In this document: positions 31,754 to 43,379 of the stretch, piece after piece
Layout: each line of letters starts with the position of its first letter
How positions within the stretch are numbered: the stretch's first letter is position 1
Origin: Dipteris shenzhenensis
Lineage: Eukaryota > Polypodiophyta > Polypodiopsida > Gleicheniales
NCBI GenBank assembly: GCA_047967505.1
Contig: CM106540.1
Direction: 5' to 3' (one strand)
DNA length: 64,000 nt
Program-made: the position numbers and the translations under genes
The notes under the pieces: generated by a model
Seen by the model: the letters and a program-made list of their open reading frames with translations, nothing else
The model's database searches: none
What the model was told of the DNA's origin: nothing

Positions 31754-32710
31754 CACCCATTCGATAAGTACTTGGTCAGATAACACACCTAAGGGCATGT
31801 TTTTTTGCGGATGTGCATATCACTCGAGAAAAAATGGTGTATAATGCATGATCGACCATGCAAAGCATATCCGATGGTGACAATACTTTGCACGCACCTC
31901 AACGTAGTTGAAACGGACTTGCGTGCAAAGTGGAGCCCCCATCCAATAAGTACTTGTTTGAATAACACACCTAGGGCTGTGTTTTTATATGGTTGTGCAT
32001 GACACTAAGGCAAAAACGGTGTTTTATGCTTGATCCACAATGCAAAGCATATTTGATGGGCACAATACTTTACACACACCTTCAACCAGGTGGAATTGAC
32101 TTACATGCAAAGTGGCATTCCCATCGCATAAGTACTTGATCGGATAACACACCTAGTAGCGTGTTTTTTTAATGGATGTGCATGACACTACAACAAAAAT
32201 AATATTTAATGCTCGATCGACCATGCAAAGCATATCGGATGGGAACAATACCTTTCCTACACCTTAACCTAGGTGGTATTGAAATTTTGTCAAAGAGGCA
32301 CACCCATCCGATAATTACTTGGTCAGATAACATACCTAAGGGCGTGTTTTTTTGTAGATGTGCATATCACTATGGGAAGAACGTTGTATAATGCGTAATC
32401 GACCATGTAGAGCATATCTGATGGTGACAATACTTTGCATGCATCTCAACCTAGTTGAAACAGACTTGCGTGAAAAGTGGAGCCCCCATCCAATAAGTAC
32501 TTGTTTGATTAACACACTTAGGACCATGTTTTTTCATGGTTGTGCATGACACTAAGGCAAAAACGGTGTTTTATGCTTGATCGACAATGCAAAGCATATC
32601 CGATGGGCACAATACTTTGCACACACCTTCAACTAGGTGGAATTGACTTATATGCAAAGTGGCACACCCATCCCATAAGTGCTTGATTGGATAATATACC
32701 TAGCAGGCTC

Positions 32711-32958
32711 CTCGGGGGGGTCACTATGTATAAACCCTCTATACCACGTGCGTTCAAGGCATATTTCTAAAATCCCTTATCTGTGTAAATTTTTCATTAA
32801 TAAAATGTACCCCTTTTCTATACAAATCTGTAAATTTTTTCCAAAACTATTTTAAATAGTCCCTTATGTATATTTATTTTTGTAAATTTTAGAAATAAAA
32901 AATATCCTTTTGTTGGACTCACGTGATAGGGTTACATATGATGAGTGACCCCCCCGAG
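32711..32958. mobile_element. MITE copy 2 with perfect TIR and 8-bp target duplication
   Basis: The ends CTCGGGGGGGTCACT and AGTGACCCCCCCGAG are perfect inverted repeats of 15 bp. It is flanked by identical GCAGGCTC at 32703-32710 and 32959-32966. The 248-bp interior is AT-rich and non-coding. An 8-bp duplication is typical of hAT and some other cut-and-paste families; the G-run terminus is not the common hAT CAGGG, so superfamily is open. Confidence 0.9.
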
Positions 32959-33179
32959 GCAGGCTCGTATTTTTTTACGGATGTGCATGACACTAGAGCA
33001 AAAATAGTATTTAATGCTCGATCGACCATGCAAAGGATAACTTGGCATGTCCATATGATGAGTACTTGATCGGATAACTTCTCCCACCAATAAATTAAGT
33101 ACTAATCAAAAATTATAATAAATGAGTAGATTATTAAAAAGAGACTAATATTTATGTAATTGTTGCTACTGTAGCTTGC

Positions 33180-36152
33180 TTGCAAAGGACTCTCACAAAG
33201 GAGATGGCTATAGATTTTGTTCAAGGGATGGATGTGATTTTATGTAGCAAAAGACAAGTATTTGCATTTGCTACAATCCATGATAGTGATCCCAATTCAG
33301 TTTGCCACTTTCGAAGACTTGGCGAAGATAAGGTGGCAGTTACTGTATCAAAGATTCTTAGGGCACATGTTGAGCTAAAGTATAAATGTGGAGATATGGA
33401 AACACTTGGAGATGTTATGAACTACAATACATCCAACAAATCATTTGTAGCATGGGACAAAGATGAGACTTATGCAACAGACATTATCAAGAATACAAAG
33501 TGCACCACCAACAAATCATTTATAGCATGGGACGAAGATGAGACTTATGCAACAGACATTATCAAGAATACAAAGTGCACCACCTTGGATTTTACTATAG
33601 GGGACATTTTACAAATGAGATCATTTGCAAATAAGACTGTAGCAGAAGGTGAAGTATTGGGATTTGAACAAGTGGAGCAATGGTCATTTGCACAAATGAT
33701 GATTCTAAAAGTCACTGATGACGGTATGGTTGATAACATAACATCCTTATGTGATCCCTACTATGAGGTAGGCAAGAATATGAGATGGAGCATGCAATTT
33801 TTAAACATGAGAAAGAGGCACGTGGTTTTCAATTATAAAGACAAGGTATACTACAATGTCAAAGGACCTAAAAAGCGTGCCCATGTGCCAAGCTCTATCA
33901 CTTCAAATGTGGATGATTTCAATATACTCAATTATAGAAGTAACATCTTATCTGGAGTGGATGAGTTCATTGGTTCCGAGAAACAAAATGACTTTAGAAG
34001 TGAAGCCTTATCTCGGGTGGATGAATTCTTGCACAGTGAGAAGGGCAAAGGTTTCAATACCGATGTCTTGTCAAGTGTGGATGAGTTCAAGCATATTAAC
34101 ATTTAACCTGGTGTCAATCAAGCTTGTGGATTTGTGAAAGCCATGCAAGATGTCCCAATGAGTGATGTTCTCTCAGGAGTGGAAGAGTTTCAAGGTTCTC
34201 AATACTCTCGTAGAATATTGAATTCATTGAATGGTCCTAAGAGTATGTTAAAAACGAGGATGAGATCAACAGAGGATTATTCAATATTTAACTTTGATCG
34301 TGATATGGACAAGGATGCAACGACCAATCATGGATGCTTGGTTACAAAAAAATGTGAGGAGAAGAAGTGCATGAATACAGATAACAACGTGCAGGAGGAA
34401 CGAAAACGGTCATACATATGCATGAAGAGAAAGCGAATCCAGGCAGATCCACAAAAGCAACCAAAGAGAAAGAGAGTAATGAAGGAGGAGAACATGTTAA
34501 ATGCATTGGGATATCTATGTTGCAAGCGAAGATGTATGCGCTTCATTGATCTTGCAGACATCAGGGAATATAGAGGACACGTGTGGCAAAGAAGAGGAAG
34601 CGAAAGAAATGAATACCTTCTCACAAGTCTCTCTTGCTTTCTTCAGAATGGCAATAAAAGGCTAAGTTCAAGACAAAAGGTAAAACCTCTCATAAATGGA
34701 AAAAGGATTTGCAATAAGGCATATCGCAATATTACTGGATTATCCCATGGTACATATTGGGATCTAGTCACCAAGGCAAAGGGAGGCAAAAAATTTAGCA
34801 TTCACAGTAAAAGAGGAAGGTCCAAATCAAGAATCTCAACTGTCAGGGCAGCAGCAATTTTGCAAGACTTCATACATGAAAATGCTTTACCTCAACCCCA
34901 TATATCTACCAAACTCCCTAACAGTGATGCAATCACTAAAATGCACCTTCCAATGGGCTTGACAAAGCTTGAAGTATTTGACTCTATTGCAGAAAAGTAA
35001 AGGCAAAGAGGGGATGCCGTAGCTTCTTCTCATACTTTGTATACTCTTTGGAAGAAGAACTTTGGATATGTTAAGATCCCAAGGAGGCAAAAAATGTCAA
35101 AGTGCAATGTTTGTGATGATTTAAAGCGAGCAATTGAGAGTGCAACATGTCCAAATCAAAGGGAATTATACAAAAAAAACCAAAAATCTCATCATGACCT
35201 TATTCAACATTCCAGACAAAAATATGCATTTTGGAAGGAGCAAGCTATTTCACATCCCGATGACTATATGTGCCTTATTGTAGATGGCATGGATCAGAAT
35301 ACACCAACATTGCCTCATTTTGTTGCCTCTCCACCTAAATTACAAGGAAATCACTTTCTAAAGACACATCTATGTGGAGTGTTAGTGCATGAAATTAAGT
35401 TCTTTGCAAATATATGGATTGATTCCTTGCATCTACATGATAGCAATCAAGTTGTAACATCTATTATGAAGGCAATTCGCAATGTACATGTAGAAGGTCG
35501 CCTACCACCGACTTTTAAAATACAAGTTGATAATTGCTGGCGAGAAAATAAGAATGTACTCATGTTTGCATTCTGCTCCATGCTAGTTGCTCATCGAATC
35601 TTCAATGAGGTCGAATGTGGATTTTTGTATGTTGGGCATACACATGAGGATATCGATTAAGTTTTTAGCACAATCTCAAGGGAGCTTAAATGCAAGGATG
35701 TGGAGACAATAGATGACTTGGTAAGAAGATGTGGCAGGCAAGTTGGTGGTCGTAAGGAAAGTACAGTATGTGAGAGGCTCGAAAGAATGTATGATTGGAA
35801 GAGCTTTATTCTACCTTTTTTACAAACGGGTGGTGATGCATTGATAGGTCATACCAATCCACACTACTTTCATTTTTTTTTAAAAGATGAAAAACTCGTA
35901 ATGCAATGGCAACAGTATTCTCATGATACAAAATGGAAACCTGAAGAACCTTATAGTCTCTTAACTTCAATTCCCAGTAAGGAAAGGTATCCAACATGGG
36001 CTCCTATACAAGAATTCAATGAGAGGTCTAACTGTGAAATAGAAGGATTAAAAGCATTTATTACATACAAAGAGGAAATGCTCCGGAGATATCCTGACTT
36101 GAAGCCTACTTGGAGAAAACACACTACCACTGTAATTAACAAGACACAAAAT
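33180..36152 (+). pseudogene. DUF7869-type (DDE-like) transposase gene, interrupted by stops
   Basis: One long frame, broken by in-frame TAA at 34104, 34998 and 35658, runs to the MITE. The N-terminal part has a 26-residue tandem duplication (NKSFVAWDKDETYATDIIKN twice, 33430-33585) and four short repeats of LS.V(D/E)EF between 33950 and 34190. A basic region follows, then CCKRRCMRFIDLADI and the CNVCDDLK zinc-type motif. The core shows VDGMDQNTPTLPHF, HLCGVLVHEIKFFANIW, QVDNCWRENKN and GHTHEDID, which is the pattern of DUF7869 proteins thought to be DDE-fold transposases. An acceptor-like CTGTAG at about 33175 suggests an upstream exon. The catalytic function is inferred. Confidence 0.72.
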
Positions 36153-36397
36153 CTCGGGGGGGTCACTATGTATAAACCCTCTATATCACGTGCGTTCAAG
36201 GCATATTTCTAAAATCCCTTATCTGTAAAATTTTCATTAATAAAATGTACCCTTTTTCTATACAAATCTGTAAATTTTTTGGAAATTGTTTTAAATACGC
36301 CCTTATGTAAATTAACTTTTGTTAAATTTAGATATTAAAAACATCCTTTTGTTGAACTCACGTGATAGGGTTACATATAATGAGTGACCCCCCCGAG
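36153..36397. mobile_element. MITE copy 3 inside the DUF7869 gene
   Basis: A 245-bp element with the CTCGGGGGGGTCACT and AGTGACCCCCCCGAG ends. Flanks are CACAAAAT (36145-36152) and CATGAAAT (36398-36405), an 8-bp duplication with two mismatches. It splits the coding sequence of the host gene. Confidence 0.88.
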
Positions 36398-36405
36398 CAT
36401 GAAAT

Positions 36406-36990
36406 TTAATAAAGGACCTTGAGAGAATGCGAGGCTCAAAGGATGTCAAGGAAGAATGCAATATGTTTTGGCCAAATGTTCATAACGATTTGCGCCCAGC
36501 TCCAGTCTTTGAAAATGAATTTGTATCATTACTCCCACATCCATATTGTGGACCGAAGAAGAGAGAGTTTATGCCACAAGTAGATATAGAGGTCGATTGT
36601 TTTGTTGTGGTTCGGCCATCGGATGATGAATATGAGAATGTGAAGTTTTGGGTTGCAAAAGTAGTTGATGTGCAAAGAGATGACCAAGGGAGAGCTACAA
36701 CATTTACAGCAGTATGGTATGAGCCAAAGGGCAGGAAGGAGAATATGGATAACAACACATTGTATAATGAAGGAGTGGGTCCCAAATGATGAAGCGGTCT
36801 CTCAAGTTTCAACGGAGACAATCATAGTGTCTTGGCATTCAAGGGAAAAGAAATCAAAGAAGCGCATGGGATATGAGGTAGAAGGAAAAATAAAAATACC
36901 ACAGCAAACTATTTTGCATATACATGAATTTTTAAGGATGCTCGCCATGGAGGAAGTAGAAGGAGACAGTGCAAATGAAGAATGTCCATG
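36406..36990 (+). pseudogene. DUF7869 gene, C-terminal domain beyond the MITE, frameshifted
   Basis: LERMRGSKDVKEECNMFWP, then HPYCGPKKREFMPQVDIEVD and CFVVVRPSDDEYENVKFWVA align with the remnant at 30085-30657. After TLYNEG the frame shifts near 36765 and resumes as WVPNDEAVSQVSTETIIVSW, KIPQQTILHIHEFLRM. It ends at 36990. With 33180-36152 it forms one transposase gene interrupted by MITE copy 3. Confidence 0.65.
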
Positions 36991-37099
36991 ATTAAAGCTT
37001 TGTATTGAAGTCCATTGAAGGATTTTATCTGGGTACTAGGCAAGAAGCCAATCCAAGACAATTATAATCAGATTCATCACCTCCTATGTCAAATGAGAG

Positions 37100-37510
37100 T
37101 CAAAATATGCACTGGATGTCACCCAAGGGTCAAGGCTTGCCAAGACAATAGGGAGTTAATGCAGATGGCGCCTCGCAAGGGACTATCACATTGAGGAATA
37201 AGACAATGGGGAGTCAATGCACCCAAGGGGCAAGGCTTGGCAAGATAACTTGTGGGAGTCCTCTGTATTTTGCACTGGATGTCACCCAAGGGTCAAGGCT
37301 TGGCAAGACAATAGGGAGTTAATGCAGATGGCACCTGGCAAGGGACTATCGCATTGAGCAATAAGACAATGGGGAGTCAATGCACCCAAGGGGCAAGGCT
37401 TGGCAAGACAAGTGGGAGTCAAATTATGCAGATGGCACCTAGCAAGGGACTGTCGTGACATTGAGCAATAAGACAATGGGGATTCAAATTATGCAGATGG
37501 CACGAATTGA
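37100..37510. repeat. Tandem repeat of about 158 bp (2.5 copies)
   Basis: GCACTGGATGTCACCCAAGG is at about 37109 and 37267. CAAGGCTTGGCAAGACAA and GCAGATGGCACC recur within each unit, and the last copies are truncated. Confidence 0.85.
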
Positions 37511-38040
37511 GGCTCTTTAAGAGCAACAATTTAAATTGTAAACATATGTTCAATCTATATCATTTTCAATATAAAGACTCTAGCTGAGAGCAACGTCTTC
37601 GTATAATAATAGCTATAATTGCTATTATACCTCTTTGGTTCAATACAAAACTTGGGTCTTATGGCATCATGTCTTTTTTCTATTTATTAAAAGTTTTAAA
37701 AATTTTGTGCATATTGCGAGTGACAATGTTATTTTCATGAAATATTTAAGTCTCCTTTCATGGATTTTTAAATTTATCACGTCAAGGAAAACGTCAAGGA
37801 AAAATATTAAAAATAATTAAATTAACAAATAACTCAGATATAGCTAGAATTTCTAATATAGGATTATTTCAAATTCTTGCATGTTGGTGCAAAAGTATAG
37901 ATTGAAAAAACAATATTTTTATGTGAATATGATAGTGCCACAAAGAACTTTTGATTTGGGAAGAATATTTTCAGAAAGTAGAATTTTGATTTGGGAAGGA
38001 TATTTTCACAAAGTGAAGTTTTCATTTGGTAAGGATTTTT
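37511..38040. other. AT-rich spacer, no gene seen
   Basis: Only a local repeat of TTTGGGAAGAATATTTTCA / TTTGGGAAGGATATTTTCA (37950-38030) was seen. No coding potential. Confidence 0.55.
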
Positions 38041-38079
38041 GGGCTTCGTCCAAAAACAACACAAAAAGTCCAAAATTAA

Positions 38080-38410
38080 TGAAACAGGTGTTCCTACTCC
38101 TGTCGAGATAGCCTACCACCGCCACCATTGCAGAGGAGATACATGGAGGCACTTTTATCATGACGGGTTGATTACTGAGGAGCAGTATATCAAGGCTATT
38201 GGAGCGGCCCCCGAGGTATTTGAAAGTAATTAAATAATGTCAATATTATAAGTAAAGATTTGCTTTTTCATACAGATATATGTTGTCCCTTGTTTATAGG
38301 CTTGTGCACAAGATGACGAGGAAGAAGATGCACGTGTACAAGCGTGTCTAAAGCCGCATCTGATCTGTGTAATTAGACACGCTATTAGACACATCTATAA
38401 ACACAACTTT
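38080..38410 (+). pseudogene. CACTA Transposase_24 gene fragment (C-terminal exons) with motif array
   Basis: TPVEIAYHRHHCRGDTWRHF, then DGLITEEQYIKAIGAAPE is the penultimate exon of the Transposase_24 gene seen at 40183 and 51153. The intron GTATTTGAAAG...TTATAG follows, then ACAQDDEEEDA. At about 38340 it passes into a short array of TAGACACGCTATTAGACAC-type repeats. It is a separate, deleted CACTA copy. Confidence 0.75.
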
Positions 38411-38439
38411 TAAACCTGCTTTTAGCATGCTCACTTCGC

Positions 38440-40884
38440 TTTTCTTCACATTACTTATACTTCGTGCGGCTTGCTTGCTTCGTTATTAGCAGATCCACAG
38501 TTTCAATGCTTAAGAGGAAGGCACTCACACTTACTTCCAAGCTTACACTTAAGAGAAGGCACCCATACTTACTTCCAAGCTTAAAGGAGAGGAAGGCGAA
38601 CAAGGAAGAGAAGCAACTTTGAAAAAGGAGAAGAACCTTCCATACCTCTATCCAAGGTAAGTCTTTTTGCAGTTGATCTTTTTTGGAAGTTTGCTCTCTT
38701 TGGATTTGTACTGTCTCGTATGATCCAAAAAACGCATGATTTGGGTATCAGTGTTACGTTTGTGTGTCGGGCGCATGTCCTTTTCTACTTTTTAGAAAAG
38801 TGCATCTATCAGAGTGCGTCTATAGGTGTGTCTCAAAGCACGTCTAAACCCATGTCTACAGGTGCGTCTAGACGCGCATCTAGCCTGTTTGCAGACACAG
38901 ACAGCCACGTCTATAGATGTGTTGCTATACTCAAAAATAGACACACCAATCAGATGCGTCTATAGATGCGCTTTGACAGTAATCCTCTCTTCCCTTCCCC
39001 TCTCTTCTCATCTCATCAGTAATCATCTTTTTTTATTTTTTCCAGTTCATCATGTGGCCAGGAAGTGCTTTGGGCTCACCTGATCTCCGGGAGTCTATTT
39101 TTAGGGACTTATATAACCTTTTAGGGCACCCTCCAAGAGTCGGGTATATGACGGGTACTCTAAACACCCCCCAAGAGTCAGCACTATAGACTCCAAACCA
39201 CCCACACTAGCTGAGATCACCCCAACGGAGTTAGCACAGCCCAACCGGCTACACAGTGCAGGCCCATCTCCCATGCCGTCTTATGCCCCTTCCCCCATGC
39301 CGTCTTATGGCCCTTCTACCATGCCATCTTATGCCCCTTCCCCCATGCCATCAGGAGGTCCTTCTGTCTTGCAGAGCTGTCGACGTACTCTTGTGCAGTC
39401 GAGACTCAGTCGAGACTCGGTTCTCTACCTACGAGTGGTGATCGTAGTCCCGTGCAGTCTCCAGCTACGAGTGGCCAGCGTACTAGCTCGACACAACACA
39501 GTAGCAGGCGTAGTAGCAGGGAGAGTGACGGGGGATGCATGGCACAGTGCTTTGGGAGGGATGGCGGTGGGGACGATGATGATTCAGATGATTTAGACGT
39601 GCCTTCGGGTGATGGTACGATCTACTATGACATCACTTAGACAGGAGGCATCTTGATGGATGCGCGGGGGAAGGACATCATGGCCTTCATGCGCTCTGTA
39701 ATTGCTAACAATTACAGAGATTGCTTTATGCACTTCAAAGACCAGTTAAAGAGGTTGGCTGATGAGACCCTCGCTGCTGTCCACTCTAGGTATCCTAACC
39801 CCCCCAATCGCCAGTTCACAGATAAATGGGCCAAGTCAAAGATTGTTACAATACTTGGTAATAAAAGATCTTCGCTTAAGAGGCAGGCACTAGAGCTTGC
39901 CAAGCTCGAGGGAGGTCAACCACCAAGGGGCTGGCCCCACACCGCTCACAAGCATTAGTGGAAGAAAGCAATGAAGTCAGCGAGGGAGGACCCCAGTCTA
40001 CAGCACGTGGAGGCACGAAGGATCCAGATGGAGCAATATGAAAGCGTGCATTTTGGAGCAGGGGGTGTTGAATCATGGGAGGCCCAATTTGTAAGTATCG
40101 ATCTCAAATTATATTGCTTATGTAGTTTATTAGGAGGTTGTTCCTTTGTACTAATCCCTCCGCAAATTGTGTCGTCTTGTAGCTTGAGATCATGGGCAGA
40201 TACGCTACTCCTATCGAGACAGCCTACCACGGCCACCATCGCAGAGGAGATACATGGAGGCACTTCTATCATGATGGGTTGATTACTGAGGAGCAGTATA
40301 TTCGGGCTACTAGAGCGGCCCCCAAGGTATTTGAAAGTAATTAAATAATGTCAATATTATAAGTGAAGATTTGATTTTTCATACATTGATATATGTTGTC
40401 CCTTGTTTACAGGCCCATGCACAAGACGACGAGGAAGAAGACAAGGAAGGAGGCACAAAAGGGAGCGCAGAAGGGAGCATGGAAGGGAGCGAGGATTAGT
40501 CATAGAAGTAGTGCTAGCTACTCTTTTTTGTACTTAAAGCCATTGGCTTGGCTTCGTGCCTCTTGTATATACACTCCTCTTATTTTTTGTACTTGAAGCC
40601 ACATGACGTGGCTTAGCTTCCTTATTTTTTGTACTTGAAGCCACATGACGTGGCTTAGCTTCGTGCTATATGTACATACAAGCACTTTTTGAGCTTTCAA
40701 TTTTATTGTGTTTTGGAGTTGTAATGTTTTATTTGGAATTGTAATTAAAATGCAGTTGGCTGTAAGAATTGAATTACACAATGTGGAAATGGGATTCTTG
40801 TAACTATATAGCATACACAACATACACATCATTCTGTAAATTAAAAAATATATTATAAAGCTCATCTATCAGTGTGAACCTTGT
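38440..40884 (+). mobile_element. CACTA derivative 3 (promoter, motif array and Transposase_24; no tnp2)
   Basis: In inverted orientation to elements 1 and 2, this block repeats their central region: GGAGAAGAACCTTCCATACC (about 38619) and GTCCTTTTCTACTTTTTAG (about 38779) match the complement of 59080-59220. A GCGTCTATAGG-type array (38810-38975) and the Transposase_24 gene (39052-40499) follow. The expected terminal array is missing at the right, where a copia fragment begins at about 40885. tnp2 has been lost. Confidence 0.7.
39052..40499 (+). pseudogene. Transposase_24 (TNPA-like) gene of CACTA derivative 3
   Basis: Exons by GT-AG rules and comparison with the other copies are 39052-40090, 40183-40326 and 40413-40499. 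The start MWPGSALGSPDLRES matches MWGGSASSSPDPRES of element 1. A repeated PSYAPSP region (39270-39360) precedes the Transposase_24 core (LMDARGKDIMAFMRSVIANN, YPNPPNRQFTDKWAKSKIV). Later exons encode HGHHRRGDTWRHF-type sequence and an acidic tail. Frameshifts in the N-terminal part and in-frame stops break it; the TAG after YYDIT at about 39640 is CAG in the copy at 51860. In Spm-type elements the second gene product binds subterminal motifs; that role here is inference. Confidence 0.75.
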
Positions 40885-41495
40885 ATAATTGACGGTGGTG
40901 TATCGTGCCACATAACCAGTTGGAAGGATTGGTATACCTCTCTATAGCCGGTAGGGAATGACATCCTGGTAGCAGTCGGCAATGATGCAAAATGTCCCGC
41001 AAAAGGAAAAGGTATGATTGCTCTTAAGTCAGATGGAGTTGTAAAACAGTTGTCCGATGCTCTTTATGTGCCAGATATCAAGACGAACTTGTCTATCTCT
41101 GCGATCATGGATCGGGACCTCAAAGTTCAATTCGATAAGAATGGTGCATAGATTCTGGATCTTCAAGGGAAGGTCATTGGTAAAGGTACACCCGCAACAA
41201 CATTTACAAACTCTCAGCTTTCAGTGCTCGAGCCGATGTGAAGAACACTAAGTTGTGGCATGAGAGGTTTGGTCATCTAAACCTTAGTTCTTTAAAGGAG
41301 ATGCATAAAAGTGGAATGATTGCAGACCTACCAGAAATTACAGATTTTCCCGATGTATGTGAAGCTTGCATGATGGGCAAGTAGCATCGGCAGCCCTTTC
41401 CTAAAGAGGCCAGCAGGGCAAAGGCTCCTCTAGAGCTCGTTCACACGGACCTCTGCGGAAAGATGGAGACAAAAGCTCTAGGTGGTTCCTACTAG
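40885..41495 (+). pseudogene. Ty1/copia fragment: protease, pre-integrase and start of integrase
   Basis: Reading with several frame changes: IDGGVSCHITSWKDW (protease-type motif), LYVPDIKTNLSISAIMDRD, then KLWHERFGHLNLSSLKEM, CEACMMGK (stop) HRQPFP and APLELVHTDLCGKME. These are the protease-to-integrase order of copia pol. Both edges are abrupt; the right edge at GGTTCCTAC joins unrelated sequence. Confidence 0.85.
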
Positions 41496-42035
41496 GCTAC
41501 ATGCAAGTGCGGGAAGGCATCCCATGACTGACCGCATCGAGGGTAGATGGAGCTTTTCCCGAGGCAGCCCACTCTTGGGTTGCGGGGCCCGTTTGGAGCC
41601 TCAGATGACCCTGGATGGCTTTGGGCTGAATGGCGACCATAGGTTAGTTGCTCTATTTTGCATACCGGCTCTATCGTGTGGTCAGTGGCCTATTTCGTGA
41701 CCGACCCCCAGTTGGCTGTTTTGGGCGGACTGGGTCGATCAACACATTGGGTCTAACTGACTACGGCTAGTGGCTATATAAGAGTAAGCCAGTGAAGCCC
41801 ATTTTATCACTGCCTATAGCAACCCTCATTCCTTAGCATCCAGCCTCCGTCTTCTACTGTTTCCAGTTCGCCATCGAAGCTTCTTTCATAGGAGCATACG
41901 GCTGGCAGGCAACACCATCTATTGTATCAGTTTTACAGTAATCAAATTTTTTATTCTCCATACTATTTGCTTTTCTCTCTTGCGTACGAGATCCTGTTAT
42001 CTATTGAGCACAGACGTATTGTTTTCTTACATGAT
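41496..42035. other. Possible LTR-like sequence with TATA box, no gene
   Basis: GGCTATATAAGAGTAAGCC at about 41771 looks like an LTR promoter, and the following 200 bp (CTCATTCCTTAGCATCC ... ATCCTGTTATCTATTGAG) has the look of an LTR R/U5 region. No partner copy was found, so this is weak. Confidence 0.3.
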
Positions 42036-42530
42036 TCAACTGGTTCCCACTCCTCGAGGTCCGAAGGGAAAACATCTGCCACCATGAATAAGAGCTCTTA
42101 GAAACCAAACACAAAATTTCCAAATGGACTCATTACACTTACAGGTGAAAAAGGTACATAGATAGAAAGGCTCACAGTGTGATGGTATCCTAGATTGATT
42201 GAATGATGGTGGAAGCCATATATCTTTTCCCATGTAAACTTGTTGCACTTTTGTGAGCCATCCTTTCTTCCCAAACTGGAACTTCAAGATGCGCCCCTTC
42301 CACTCATGCAAGATGTCACCTCTCCTACTCTTGGGAAGCTTATGTGGACCTTTGGCCGATCCTTTCATCACTATCCAGTCATTTAAGTTGTAGGTGCAAG
42401 GGATCCACTCATCCAATGCATTTCTGGTGTTGTGGAAGACACAAGAGGTCACAGCATTGCATGGTCTTGTAGCCTTTCTCATCACCATGCTTGCAGAGGT
42501 TGCAACAGCAAGAATGGGACTCCTACACAA
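42036..42530. other. Stretch with one unrecognised minus-strand ORF
   Basis: A 173-codon minus-strand ORF spans 42036-42557 but has no recognisable domain, an unusual cysteine- and tryptophan-rich composition, and runs into a purine repeat. I do not call it a gene. Confidence 0.4.
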
Positions 42531-42534
42531 AGCA

Positions 42535-42800
42535 ATGCAGATCCAACAGAGGCACAAAAGAGCGAGAAGGAGAGGGACAGAGCAGAAGCAACAGAGGCAC
42601 AGGAGAGGGAGAAGGAGAGGGATAGAGCAGTTCTAACAGAGGCACAAAAGAGGGAGAAGGAAAGGGATAGAGCAGCAGCAACAGAGGCACATGAGAGGGA
42701 GAAGGGCAGCTCCAACAGAGGCACAGGAGAGGGAGAGGGGAGAGAGAGAGAGAGAGGAGATGCAACAGGCAGGCCAGAGCAGGAGGGAGCAGAGAAAGAG
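42535..42800. repeat. Purine-rich minisatellite (48-bp unit)
   Basis: CAACAGAGGCACAAAAGAGG with GAGAAGGAGAGGGATAGAGC repeats about five times with drift. In the plus frame it gives 16-residue repeats of TEAQKREKERDRA type, which is a consequence of the unit length. Confidence 0.85.
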
Positions 42801-42944
42801 GGGGAAGAGGGAAAATGCATGGGATTTGGTTCAAATTTGAGTGATTTGGTAGGCTAGACTAGAACAGTGGGAGGCAGAGGCCCTAGAAAGAGGGAGGGGA
42901 GAAGAAAAATTCACCATTTGGGCCCTACCATCCCTTTGAATGCA

Positions 42945-43370
42945 ATTTTGGGCTCATGTGTGGGAGATGCACCTGGTAGGAGGGTCAAACATGGGTTAAG
43001 AGGGGGGGGGATGGTTTGGGTGGTCCCTAGTGTAAGGGGAGTAACCAATAGGGGCTCTCTGCAATCCTGCCACCCTCCACCTCAACATACCATTGCTCCA
43101 CACCTTGTAGCACTCTCATTGGTACACCTCAAATCACTCTTTAATCCCTTGAAATTGGGCTCATGTGGGGGAGGTGCACCTGGTAGGAGGGTCAAACATG
43201 GGTTAAGAGGGGGGGGGGATGGTTTGGGTGGTCCCTAGTGTAAGGAGAGTAACCAATAGGGGCTCTCTGCAGGCCTGCCCACCCTCCACCTCAACATACC
43301 ATTGCTCCACACCTTCTAGCACTCTCATTGGTACACCTCAAATCACTCTCTAATCCCTTGAAATTAGGAA
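42945..43370. repeat. Tandem duplication of about 200 bp
   Basis: GGGCTCATGTG(T)GGGAG(A/G)TGC at about 42950 and 43151 starts two copies of a block. Each contains GGGTTAAGAGGGGGGGG and CCACCTCAACATACCATTGC and ends TAATCCCTTGAAATT. Confidence 0.9.
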
Positions 43371-43379
43371 ACACTAATT

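Larger units (their letters stand above)
31195..33065. repeat. Satellite with a unit of about 183 bp
   Basis: GATCGACCATGCAAAGCATA recurs at about 31207, 31390, 31850, 32033 (variant), 32216, 32399, 32579 and 33020 (variant). The step is 183 bp except where MITE copies (31515-31753 and 32711-32958) interrupt. Each unit also has ATCCGATAAGTACTTGGTCA and a GTGTTTTTTTG run. Confidence 0.9.

Noticed and set aside
34104-35660. In-frame TAA codons as a reassigned code or RNA-edited sites
   Set aside because: Three TAA codons at likely CAA positions suit editing or recoding in principle, but the gene is a nuclear transposon, other elements show TAG and TGA as well, and a frameshift and a MITE also break it. 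Decay is simpler.
41496-42035. A complete LTR with defined ends
   Set aside because: It has a TATA-like box, but no second copy, target duplication or primer-binding site could be found.
42036-42557. 173-codon minus-strand ORF
   Set aside because: No domain or homologous copy in the window, odd composition, and it runs into a minisatellite.
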